Source of the DNA: Planctomycetota bacterium
GTDB taxonomy: Bacteria; Planctomycetota; UBA11346
DNA: 32,932 nucleotides
Direction of reading: 5' to 3'
Assembly (NCBI GenBank): GCA_023150565.1
Contig: JAKLKR010000027.1
Coordinates: 1-32,932, forward strand
Shown: positions 18,728 through 26,371 of the stretch, piece by piece
Position numbering within the stretch: the first letter of the stretch is position 1
Layout of the letters: every line of letters starts with the position of its first letter
Program-made: the position numbers and the translations under genes
The notes under the pieces: generated by a model
The model's input: the letters and a program-made list of their open reading frames with translations, nothing else
Database searches by the model: none
Told to the model about the DNA's origin: nothing

Positions 18728-20386
18728 TCAGTGGCGGGCGGGGTCGGCCACGGGGATGGGCGGGACGGTCTCGAAGTTGTAGACCGGTGGCGGGCTGCTG
18801 GTGGCCCATTCGAAGGTCTGCTGCACCCCGTTCACGCCCCAGGGGTCGGCGCCGGCATCGGGCTTGCGCCGGTAGGACAGCGCCAGCTGGGCGACGAAGA
18901 TCAGCGACGAGACGAAGGTGAGGGCATAGCCCAGGGTCGAGACGTGGTTGAGGATCTTGAAGTCGCCATAGTAGACCGGCACGCGCCGGGCCATTCCGAG
19001 GATGCCGGTCAGATGCATGGGCATGAAGGCGAGGATCACGCCGACCAGCATCAGCCAGAACACCCAGGTGCCGGTGCGCGCATCGAGGGTGCGGCCGGTC
19101 ATCTTCGGCCACCAGTAGTAGCACATCGCCATCAGCAGCATCACCGAGCCGCCCACCATCGCGAGGTGGAAGTGGCCGACCACGAAGTAGGTGTCGTGCA
19201 GCTGGATGTCGCTCGGCACCATCGCCAGCACCAGGCCGCCGATGCCGCCGAACACGAACATGCTGATGAATCCGATCGCGAACAGCATCGGCACGGTGAA
19301 GCGGATGTTGCCGCCCCACATGGTCGCCAGCCAGGAGAACACCTTGATGCCGGTGGGCACCGCGATGGCGAGCGAGGCGTACATGAACCAGGCCTGCAGG
19401 TAGGTGGGCATGCCCACCGAGAACATGTGGTGGGCCCACACCAGGAAGCCGAGGAAGGTGATGCAGCCGACCGCCAGCACCATGCCGAGGTAGCCGAACA
19501 CGCGCTTGCCGCTGAAGGCGGCGATGATGTGGCTGATCGCCCCGAAGCCGGGCAGGATCATGATGTAGACCGCCGGATGGCTGTAGGTCCAGAACACATG
19601 CTGGTAGAGCACCGGATCGCCGCCGGAGGAGGCCTTGGTGAAGCTGGTGCCGAAGTTGCGGTCGAGCAGCACCATGGTCACCGCCGCCGCCAGCACCGGC
19701 GTGGCGAGCAGCTGGATGATCGACGTGAAGAAGGTCGCCCAGGCGAAGAGCGGGATCTTGTCCCAGCCCATGCCGGGGGCGCGCATGTTGGCGATGGTGA
19801 CGATGAAGTTGATCGCGGCCAGGATCGAGCTCATGCCCGCCAGATGCACGCCCAGCACCCACATGTCCTGGCCGGGGTTCTGCCCGGCGCCCTGCAGCGA
19901 GAGCGGCGGATAGGCGGTCCAGCCGCTGGAGGCGGCCCCGCCCTGGACGAAGAAGCTGGCGAACATCAGCACCGCCGAGGGCACCAGCAGCCAGAAGCCG
20001 AAGGCGTTCATCTTGGGGAAGGCCATGTCGCGGGCGCCGATCAGCAGCGGCACGATGTAGTTGGCGAAGCCCACGAAGCCGGGGATGAGCACGAAGAAGA
20101 TCATCACCGAGGCGTGCATGGTGACCATCTGGTTGTAGAGTTCGCGGTTCTCGCTGAACAGGCTCGCGGGCGCCCCCTGGCCGGCCAGGCTGGCGGCCTG
20201 CACCGCCTCCCACACCGCGCCTGGGGTGGCGAGCTGGACGCGGATGGCGCCCGCCAGGGCGCCTCCGACGATGGCCATCACCAGCACCAGCCAGATGTAC
20301 ATCAGGCCGATCTTCTTGTGATCGACGGTGGTGAGCCAGTCCATCACCCCGGTGTAGCGCTTGATCGGCAGGGTCGCGGCGGTCAT
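18728..20386 (-). CDS. coxA: cytochrome c oxidase subunit I, A2 type
   Basis: A 552-aa, 12-helix catalytic subunit that reduces oxygen to water and pumps protons. Low-spin heme ligands are H91 (VTMHASVM) and H407; the heme a3 ligand is H405 (VVGHFHLAM); CuB ligands are H270, H319 and H320 (WAHHMF). The active-site loop reads YSHPAVY (268-274) with the cross-linking Tyr at 274. This has the Tyr-Ser pair instead of the glutamate of HPEVY and so marks an A2-family enzyme, as in Thermus caa3. The start has an excellent ribosome-binding site that contains the coxB stop. Confidence 0.97.
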   Translation of the reverse strand: MTAATLPIKRYTGVMDWLTTVDHKKIGLMYIWLVLVMAIVGGALAGAIRVQLATPGAVWEAVQAASLAGQGAPASLFSENRELYNQMVTMHASVMIFFVLIPGFVGFANYIVPLLIGARDMAFPKMNAFGFWLLVPSAVLMFASFFVQGGAASSGWTAYPPLSLQGAGQNPGQDMWVLGVHLAGMSSILAAINFIVTIANMRAPGMGWDKIPLFAWATFFTSIIQLLATPVLAAAVTMVLLDRNFGTSFTKASSGGDPVLYQHVFWTYSHPAVYIMILPGFGAISHIIAAFSGKRVFGYLGMVLAVGCITFLGFLVWAHHMFSVGMPTYLQAWFMYASLAIAVPTGIKVFSWLATMWGGNIRFTVPMLFAIGFISMFVFGGIGGLVLAMVPSDIQLHDTYFVVGHFHLAMVGGSVMLLMAMCYYWWPKMTGRTLDARTGTWVFWLMLVGVILAFMPMHLTGILGMARRVPVYYGDFKILNHVSTLGYALTFVSSLIFVAQLALSYRRKPDAGADPWGVNGVQQTFEWATSSPPPVYNFETVPPIPVADPARH

Positions 20387-20397
20387 GGCGCTCCTCA
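20387..20397 (-). promoter_or_regulatory. ribosome-binding site merged with coxB stop codon
   Basis: On the mRNA the coxB stop reads into TGAGGAGCGCC directly before the coxA ATG. GAGGAG is the strongest Shine-Dalgarno in the operon and shares its first bases with the stop codon. It should let ribosomes finishing coxB re-initiate efficiently on coxA, the core catalytic subunit. Confidence 0.7.
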
Positions 20398-21609
20398 GGC
20401 CCGGGCCAGGGCGGCGTCGAGGCGGGCGCGCGCGGCCTTGGCCTGGTCGCGCACCTGCTCGGCAGTGGTTCCCGAGGCCGGGCGGCGGGCCGCGGCCTCG
20501 AAATGGTAGGCGATCCAGAAGCGCAGGGCCCAGCGCGCGGCGGGCGAGGCGTCCTTGGCCAGCGCGGTGGCGAGCGCCTGCCCGAGCTCCGCCTCGGCGG
20601 CACCCGGCTTGAGCGCGTTCCACACCTTGAGCGCGGCATTGCGCCGGCCCTGCAGATCGCGCCAGAGGGAGAACTGCTCGGGGGTCACCACCACCGCGCT
20701 GATCCACATGATGCCGTGGCCCTGGCCGCACAGCTCGGCGCACTGGCCCTTGAACACCCCGAGGGTGTCGGGGGTGAACCAGGTGTTGGTGTAGCGCCCG
20801 ATGATGGCGTCCTTCTTGACCCCGAAGGCGGGCACCCACCAGGCGTGGTTGACGTCGTTGGAGGTGATGTTCAGCACCGTCACCCGGTCCTTCTCCAGCA
20901 CCAGCGGCTCCTGGCTGCCGGCGCCGTCCTGGCCGATGTCGATGCCCTCGCGCTGGTAGCGGTAGTCCCAGGCGTACTGCTTGCCGCGCACCTCGACCAC
21001 CAGCGCCTTGGCCTGGTCGGGCGGGGGCAGCTCCATCTTCCACAGCAGCTTCCACGCCGGCACGCTGACCGCGACCAGGGCCAGCACCGGGATCGCCGTC
21101 CACACGATCTCGAGGGTGTGGTTGCCGACGAAGGTGGCGGCCTTGCGCCCGTCGCCGCGGTCGCGGAACTTGACGATCACGTAGATCAGGAGGACCTGCG
21201 GCAGGATGAGGAAGGGCAGGAACACCAGCAGGTTGAACAGCGCGTTGTCGGACACCTCACGGGCGATGTCGCTGGCCGGGGTGGTGAAGCTGTCGCTCAT
21301 CCCATGGGTGGGGCGGCGGTTGAGCCCGGTGGCGAAGATGTCGGGATGGAACAGCTGCACCGCCTCGTCGACGGGGATCTGCGGAGCCGCGGCGGCGGCG
21401 GCCACCGGTGCAGCCACGGCCACGGTGGCCGGAGCCGGTGCCGCAGCCAGAGCCGGGGTCGCGGCGGTGGCCGGAGCCGGGGTCGCAGGGACCACCGCAG
21501 CGGGAGCCGGAGCCGGCGCGACGACCGCGGCCGGAGTGGCGGCGATGCTCGGTTCGGCGGACCAGGCCACCAGCGCGCACAGCCCGATGGTCAGCGGACG
21601 CAGGATCAT
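20395..21609 (-). CDS. coxB: cytochrome c oxidase subunit II with CuA site and extended termini
   Basis: A 404-aa subunit that accepts electrons from cytochrome c. The order is: signal peptide (1-23), an Ala/Pro-rich linker (about 24-76), two membrane helices (about 123-147 and 167-190) and the cupredoxin domain with CuA ligands H255, C290, E292, C294, H298 and M301 (CAELCGQGHGIM). The domain ends near 316; another 88 residues follow that look helical and have no CXXCH, so this is not a fused caa3-type subunit. The stop is embedded in the coxA ribosome-binding site. ATG 21609 overlaps the cytochrome c stop as ATGA. The extension is unexplained. Confidence 0.96.
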   Translation of the reverse strand: MILRPLTIGLCALVAWSAEPSIAATPAAVVAPAPAPAAVVPATPAPATAATPALAAAPAPATVAVAAPVAAAAAAPQIPVDEAVQLFHPDIFATGLNRRPTHGMSDSFTTPASDIAREVSDNALFNLLVFLPFLILPQVLLIYVIVKFRDRGDGRKAATFVGNHTLEIVWTAIPVLALVAVSVPAWKLLWKMELPPPDQAKALVVEVRGKQYAWDYRYQREGIDIGQDGAGSQEPLVLEKDRVTVLNITSNDVNHAWWVPAFGVKKDAIIGRYTNTWFTPDTLGVFKGQCAELCGQGHGIMWISAVVVTPEQFSLWRDLQGRRNAALKVWNALKPGAAEAELGQALATALAKDASPAARWALRFWIAYHFEAAARRPASGTTAEQVRDQAKAARARLDAALARA

Positions 21610-22538
21610 GGCGCGGTCCCCGAGGCGGCGGCCACCAGGCGGGTGGCCAGATGCTGAAGGTCATCGCGTCCGAGGATGGCGAGCCCGGGCGCGGCGGGCA
21701 TGCCGCCGTCGCCGGTGGCCAGGGCCGCCGCCAGGGCGGCGGCATCGCCGCGCCGGGCCAGGGCCAGCCAGCGCGCGCCGGTGCCCGGCTGCCGCTCGAC
21801 CAGCTCCCCTGCCGCCGCCAGGCCGGCCAGGCCGGGACCGGCGGTGCGGGCACGCTGCAGCCAGGCCGCGACCGCGACCTGCTCCGCAACCCCCTTGTCC
21901 GCGGACTGGGCCATGGCCGGCAGGATGGCGGCCGGAGGCGCGACCTTGTCCAGGTCCACCGCCACCTCGCCCGCGGCGCCGCCCTTGGCCGGGATCTGCT
22001 TGGCCACCTCGGGCGCATCGTTCTCGACGTAGATCGCCGGGTTGGGCTTCACCCAGCGCTCACGGATGAAATGCGCGACCGCGTAGCGGTCCTCGGGCGT
22101 CAGGTTGCGGAACCCGGGCATGCCCGTGCCGTAACCCTTGGTCAGCACCTCGTACCAGGCGTAGGGCCCGCTGCCGAGCGGGTTCTTGAGCGCCTCGGTA
22201 TGGAAGTTGCGCGGCACCGGGGTGATGTTGGCCGGGTTGCCGTCGCCGTTGGGCCCGTGGCACGAGGCGCAGTTCTTGCCATAGAGCACCTCGCCGCGGT
22301 CGAGCACCGCCGGCGAGCGGTCGGCGATCAGCGCCTGGTGGTCGGGGCCGCTGGCCTTCCTGGGCAGGGCATAGGCGGGCTCGCCCTTGGCCTTCTCCTT
22401 GCCGGCGGCGATCTGGTGGAAGAACACCCAGCCGAGCGCGCCGATGATGGCGACCAGGCCGATGGTCCACAGCGCCGGGTGGCTGAACTCCCGCGGCTCC
22501 GGGCCGTGGGACGCGGGTTGGTGACCGTCGGCGCTCAT
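21606..22538 (-). CDS. membrane-anchored monoheme cytochrome c with C-terminal extension
   Basis: A 310-aa protein with an N-terminal membrane helix (about 24-41) and a class I cytochrome c domain: CASCH heme site at 90-94 and probable axial Met at 140 (GTGMPGF). After about residue 175 there is a 135-aa region rich in Ala, Gly and Leu without any heme motif. It lies between actF and coxB, with a 1-nt gap before and an ATGA overlap after. From this position I infer that it carries electrons from complex III to CuA, replacing the cytochrome domain that caa3 oxidases fuse to CoxB. Calling it a second ActE-like subunit is the alternative. Confidence 0.9.
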   Translation of the reverse strand: MSADGHQPASHGPEPREFSHPALWTIGLVAIIGALGWVFFHQIAAGKEKAKGEPAYALPRKASGPDHQALIADRSPAVLDRGEVLYGKNCASCHGPNGDGNPANITPVPRNFHTEALKNPLGSGPYAWYEVLTKGYGTGMPGFRNLTPEDRYAVAHFIRERWVKPNPAIYVENDAPEVAKQIPAKGGAAGEVAVDLDKVAPPAAILPAMAQSADKGVAEQVAVAAWLQRARTAGPGLAGLAAAGELVERQPGTGARWLALARRGDAAALAAALATGDGGMPAAPGLAILGRDDLQHLATRLVAAASGTAP

Positions 22539-22539
22539 G

Positions 22540-23748
22540 TCAGTGCAGATGCTCCGCGTTGACGACCGGGACCAGGTCGGGATCGCCATGGGCGAGGGTG
22601 CCATGGCGGCGCCAGTAGCGCAGCGCCAGCAGCAGCAGGCCGCCGGCGAAGCCCAGGCCGACCGCCAGTTCGGGCAGCAGGCCGAGGGTGGGCATGCCCT
22701 GGGGGAACAGATGCGGCACCACCAGCCAGGCGCAGTCGAGCCAGCCGCCGGCCAGGATCGCGGCCGAGGCGATCGGCAGGGCGTAGCGGCAGGTGCGGGT
22801 GCGCTGGCTGAGCAGCAGCAGGAAGGGCAGCGGGAAGCGCAGCAGCGCCACCACCGTCAGCACCACATCCCAGCCGTTCTGCATGCGGCGCAGGTAGAAG
22901 GCGGTCTCGTTGTCCATCCCGCCGAACGCGATGATCAGGTACTGGGCGAAGGCGATGTAGGCCCACACGCAGGCCAGCCCGATGGTCCAGGTGCCGAGGT
23001 CGTGGAAGGTGTGCTGGCGGAAGGCGTCGGCATGGCGGCCGCGCGACCACCACGCCGCGGTGATGGTGATCAGCGCGAGCGCGCACTGCAGGCCGCCGAC
23101 CGCGGCGTACATGCCCGCCATCGAGGACACGAAGCGGCTGTCGAGGGCCAGCACCACGTCCCAGGTGAACAGCCCCAGGCCATAGCCGGCCACCACCAGC
23201 AGGAGCACCGCGCGCCGCGGCTTGCGGCCGATGCCGCCGACGAAGGCGTGGCGCAGCGCCAGCCACACCAGGGTGATGCCGATGGTGGTGGCGATCCAGC
23301 GTGCCGGGCTCATCCAGGCGGCCTTGGCGTGGCCGGCGAACAGGTGCTCGTGGCCGGGGGTGCCGGCGAGGGCGAACCAGTCGTAGAGCAGCGGGGCGCC
23401 GCAGGCGGCCAGCGCCACCAGCGCCGCCAGGGTCAGCGGCAGCCCGCCCGACCAGCCTTCGGCGGCGCGGCGGATGGGCGCGGTCCAGCGCGCACCGCCG
23501 GCATCATGCATGGCCAGGAAGGCGAGCGCGCCGAGCGAGGTCCAGGTCACCGCCACGGTGGCGGCGAGCAGCGCGCCCCAGGCGCGCCCGGCATCGGTGA
23601 GCAGCAGGGCGGTGAAGGCCACCACCCCGATCACCGCCAGCACGCCGCCGGCGCCGGCCAGGCGCGGGGCGCTGAGCGGACCGGGATCGGCCAGGCGTTC
23701 GACCGCGGCGGCGGCCGGGGCGGGGTCGGGACAGGTGCAGGCGCTCAT
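22540..23748 (-). CDS. actF: alternative complex III subunit ActF
   Basis: A 402-aa membrane protein with about ten hydrophobic helices and no redox motif. Segments such as WDVVLALDSRFVSSMAGMY, HDLGTWTIGLACVWAYIAFAQYLIIAFG and MDNETAFYLRR are characteristic of the ActF/quinol:cytochrome c oxidoreductase membrane family, distantly related to ActC/NrfD. In known structures ActF packs with ActC in the membrane and may take part in proton movement. The ATG overlaps the actE stop as ATGA. The first 10 residues contain two cysteines (SACTCPDP), which is unusual but has no obvious role. Confidence 0.93.
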   Translation of the reverse strand: MSACTCPDPAPAAAAVERLADPGPLSAPRLAGAGGVLAVIGVVAFTALLLTDAGRAWGALLAATVAVTWTSLGALAFLAMHDAGGARWTAPIRRAAEGWSGGLPLTLAALVALAACGAPLLYDWFALAGTPGHEHLFAGHAKAAWMSPARWIATTIGITLVWLALRHAFVGGIGRKPRRAVLLLVVAGYGLGLFTWDVVLALDSRFVSSMAGMYAAVGGLQCALALITITAAWWSRGRHADAFRQHTFHDLGTWTIGLACVWAYIAFAQYLIIAFGGMDNETAFYLRRMQNGWDVVLTVVALLRFPLPFLLLLSQRTRTCRYALPIASAAILAGGWLDCAWLVVPHLFPQGMPTLGLLPELAVGLGFAGGLLLLALRYWRRHGTLAHGDPDLVPVVNAEHLH

Positions 23749-24422
23749 GGCTTGGCCTCCGCGCCGGGCCAGGCAGGCGGCTCGTACTCCGGACGCGGCG
23801 CCGGCAGCGGGGCGAGGCGCTCGCCGCCGGTCACCGCCATCAGCGCCTCGAGCTCCTTGCCGCCGCGGGCGGTGGCCACGGTGGCATGCTGGAGGGCGCG
23901 CAGGTAGCTCACCACCTGCCAGCGGCGCTCGCCGGGCAGCTGCGCGGCGTGGCCGGGCATGCGCCCGCGGCCGCGGGCGATGATGTGGGCGATCTCGCCG
24001 TCGGTGAGCGCGGAATAGGTCTCGCCGGCCAGGCTGGGGATGCCGCTGAAGAACGGCGCCATGGGCGCATGACCGGCATTGCCGTCGCGGCCGTGGCAGA
24101 CCCCGCAGTAGGTCTCGAAGTCGCGGCGCCCGGCGCGCAGCACCGCCGGCAGCGGGGCGAGGGGATTGGCGAAGCCCTTGGCCAGGGCCTGCTCGTTGGC
24201 GGCCAGCGGGTAGGGCGCGCCTTCGCGCGGCACCGTGCCCTCGGGCGGGGCGAGGGTGGCGGGCGACTGCACCGTGCCATCGGGCGAGACCAGCGCGGTC
24301 TGGCTCTTGAAGGCCGGGGTGTGGAACATGTCGGGCAGGATCTCGAGCCCGCGCTTGGGATTCTCCTCGGCGCAGCCCGCCAGGAGGACGGCGAGGGCGG
24401 CGGCGGCCAGCGGCTTACGCAT
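23745..24422 (-). CDS. actE: alternative complex III cytochrome c subunit ActE
   Basis: A 225-aa monoheme cytochrome c lipoprotein. The lipobox LAGC ends at C17, so the mature protein should be lipid-anchored on the periplasmic side. The heme site is CGVCH (106-110) and the probable axial Met is M155 (GRGRMPGH). The stretch GLEILPDMFHTPAFKSQ near the N-terminus is typical of ActE. In the complex this heme passes electrons from the ActA/ActB hemes to the outside acceptor. It overlaps actD by 8 nt and actF by 4 nt. Confidence 0.94.
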   Translation of the reverse strand: MRKPLAAAALAVLLAGCAEENPKRGLEILPDMFHTPAFKSQTALVSPDGTVQSPATLAPPEGTVPREGAPYPLAANEQALAKGFANPLAPLPAVLRAGRRDFETYCGVCHGRDGNAGHAPMAPFFSGIPSLAGETYSALTDGEIAHIIARGRGRMPGHAAQLPGERRWQVVSYLRALQHATVATARGGKELEALMAVTGGERLAPLPAPRPEYEPPAWPGAEAKP

Positions 24423-25008
24423 GGGGAGCCTCCTGGCCGGGCAGGTCGGCGAAGCGCGGCCGGGCGAGGGCGGTCTCGCCGTCGACCGCGAGGGTGGATT
24501 CGGCGCCCTGGGCGGCAAACCAGGCGCACACCGCCGCGGCATCGCCGCCGACGGGCAGGGCGAGGGCGAAGCGGTCGTCGCTCAGGCGCGGGTCGGGCAG
24601 GGTCGCGAACGGGTCGGGCACCAGCCGGCAGGTGTGGAACACCGCCAGCAGGTTGACCACCGCCCCCAGCAGGAGCCCGGTCTCGAGCACCGGCACCACC
24701 CACAGCTGCCAGGCGGCGAAGGGCTTGCCGCCGTAGACCACCGGCCAGTCCTCGACCGTGAGCTGGTAGATGAAGCCGGTGCAGAGCACGAAGCCGATGA
24801 GGATGGCGGGGAACACCGCGCGCCCGATCCACGAGCGTTCGAGCCCCAGGACCTCCTCCAGGCCGTGCACCGGCCACGGCGTCCAGGCCTGCAGGTCGGT
24901 GTGGCCGGCGGCGCGCGCGGCGCGGCAGGCGGCGACGAAGGAGCCCTCGTCGGCGAACAGCCCGGCGATGTAGCCGTGGCCGCCGGCGGTGCGGACGGCA
25001 TCAGCCAT
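24415..25008 (-). CDS. actD: alternative complex III subunit ActD (DUF3341)
   Basis: A 197-aa protein with two membrane helices (about 62-84 and 102-125) and soluble ends. The N-terminal domain (YIAGLFADEGSFVAACRAARAAGHTDLQAWTPWPVHGLEE) is the DUF3341 signature, and VEDWPVVYGGKPFAAWQLWVVPVLE is the conserved loop between helices. No cofactor site is expected. Its role is structural, on the cytoplasmic and membrane side of the complex. Both flanking genes overlap it by 8 nt. Confidence 0.95.
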   Translation of the reverse strand: MADAVRTAGGHGYIAGLFADEGSFVAACRAARAAGHTDLQAWTPWPVHGLEEVLGLERSWIGRAVFPAILIGFVLCTGFIYQLTVEDWPVVYGGKPFAAWQLWVVPVLETGLLLGAVVNLLAVFHTCRLVPDPFATLPDPRLSDDRFALALPVGGDAAAVCAWFAAQGAESTLAVDGETALARPRFADLPGQEAPHA

Positions 25009-26371
25009 GGGAGGCCTCCTGATCGGCGCCGTGGCGGCCGCGGCGCAGCAGGGTGGCCTTGATCTCGGCGATCGACACCACCGGGGCGACGCGGCAGAAC
25101 AGCAGGAACTGGGTGAAGAACAGCCCGAACGAGCCGGACAGGATGATGTAGTCCCAGCCGGTGAAGGCGTAGGCCGTCCACTTGCTCGGCAGGTGGTCGC
25201 GCTCGAGCGACAGCACCACGATGTTGTAGCGTTCGAGCCACATGCCGGCGTTGACCATGAAGGCCACCAGCAGCAGCACCCCGAGGTTGCGGCGCAGGCT
25301 GCGGAACCACAGCAGCTGGATCGACACCACGTTGCACAGGATCATGGTCCAGAAGAAGGCCTTATGCTCGCCGGTCAGGCGGTACCAGTACTGCCCCTGC
25401 TCAGCCGCCGACTCGCTGTACCAGGCGGTGAAGAACTCGGTCACGTAGACGTAGAGCACGATCATGCCCACCGTCAGCATGATCTTGGCCAGGCGGTCGA
25501 GGTGGTCGATGGTGATGTAGCGTTCCAGGCTGAAGGCGCTGCGCAGCGGGATGAGCAGCAGCATGGCCATGGCCAGGCCGCCGAAGATCGCACCGCTGAC
25601 GAAGTAGGGCGGGAACACCGAGGCGTGCCAGCCGGGCACCAGCGACACCGCCAGCAGGGTGGCGATGGTCGAGTGCATGCCCACCACCAGCGGGGTGGCG
25701 ACCCAGGCGAACTGGGTGTAGGCGCGCTCGTAGTGGCGCCAGTCCGAGGCGGTGCCCTTCCAGCCCAGCGAGAGGGCGGAATAGAGCAGGCGCTGCAGGC
25801 GGCCGAAGCGGTTGTCGGGGCAGCGGTCGCGCACCGCGGCGAAGTCGGGGATCAGCCCGAGGTAGAAGAACAGCACCGAGGTGGTGGCGTAGCCGGTGAT
25901 GGCGAACACGTCCCACACGATCGGCGACTTGAACTGCTCCCACAGCGAGAGGTCGTTGGGCAGCGGCAGCAGCCAGTAGTCCACCCACGGGCGGCCGGTG
26001 TGGATCAGCGGGTAGATGCCGGCGATGTTGATGGCGAACACCGTCATCGCCTCGGTCGCGCGGTTGACCCCGGTGCGCCAGCGCTGGCGGAACAGCAGCA
26101 GCACGCTCGACACCAGGGTGCCGGCCACGGCGATGCCGATCCAGAACACGTAGGAGCCGATGTCGTTGCCCCAGTTGACGGTGTTGTCGACCCCGAAGAT
26201 GCCGTAGCCCTCGACGCAGTAGGCGAGGATGGCGAGGCCGAACAGCCCGGCCAGGCCGGCGGCGGTGAGGAAGCCGCCCACCCACTGCAGCGATGGCAGG
26301 CGGAAGATCGGCGCGGTGAGGTCGTCGGTGATCTGCCGGGCGGTCAGCTCGGGCTCGCGGGGGGCGCTCAC
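25001..26371 (-). CDS. actC: alternative complex III quinol-binding subunit ActC (NrfD-like)
   Basis: A 456-aa NrfD/PsrC-like membrane protein of about ten helices that is expected to hold the quinol site. Conserved segments include GVNRATEAMTVFAINIAGIYPLIHTGRPW, the loop YARAYTQFAWVATPLVVGMHSTIATLL-type region (here beginning HYERAYTQFAW) and NVVSIQLLWFRSLRRN. GTG 26371 overlaps the actB stop as GTGA. Quinol oxidation here would feed the iron-sulfur clusters of ActB. Confidence 0.96.
   Translation of the reverse strand: MSAPREPELTARQITDDLTAPIFRLPSLQWVGGFLTAAGLAGLFGLAILAYCVEGYGIFGVDNTVNWGNDIGSYVFWIGIAVAGTLVSSVLLLFRQRWRTGVNRATEAMTVFAINIAGIYPLIHTGRPWVDYWLLPLPNDLSLWEQFKSPIVWDVFAITGYATTSVLFFYLGLIPDFAAVRDRCPDNRFGRLQRLLYSALSLGWKGTASDWRHYERAYTQFAWVATPLVVGMHSTIATLLAVSLVPGWHASVFPPYFVSGAIFGGLAMAMLLLIPLRSAFSLERYITIDHLDRLAKIMLTVGMIVLYVYVTEFFTAWYSESAAEQGQYWYRLTGEHKAFFWTMILCNVVSIQLLWFRSLRRNLGVLLLVAFMVNAGMWLERYNIVVLSLERDHLPSKWTAYAFTGWDYIILSGSFGLFFTQFLLFCRVAPVVSIAEIKATLLRRGRHGADQEASHG

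Noticed and set aside
18122..20509. 795-aa plus-strand frame opposite coxA
   Set aside because: It is antisense to a fully conserved oxidase subunit and is rich in His and Gly because membrane-protein codons are read in reverse.
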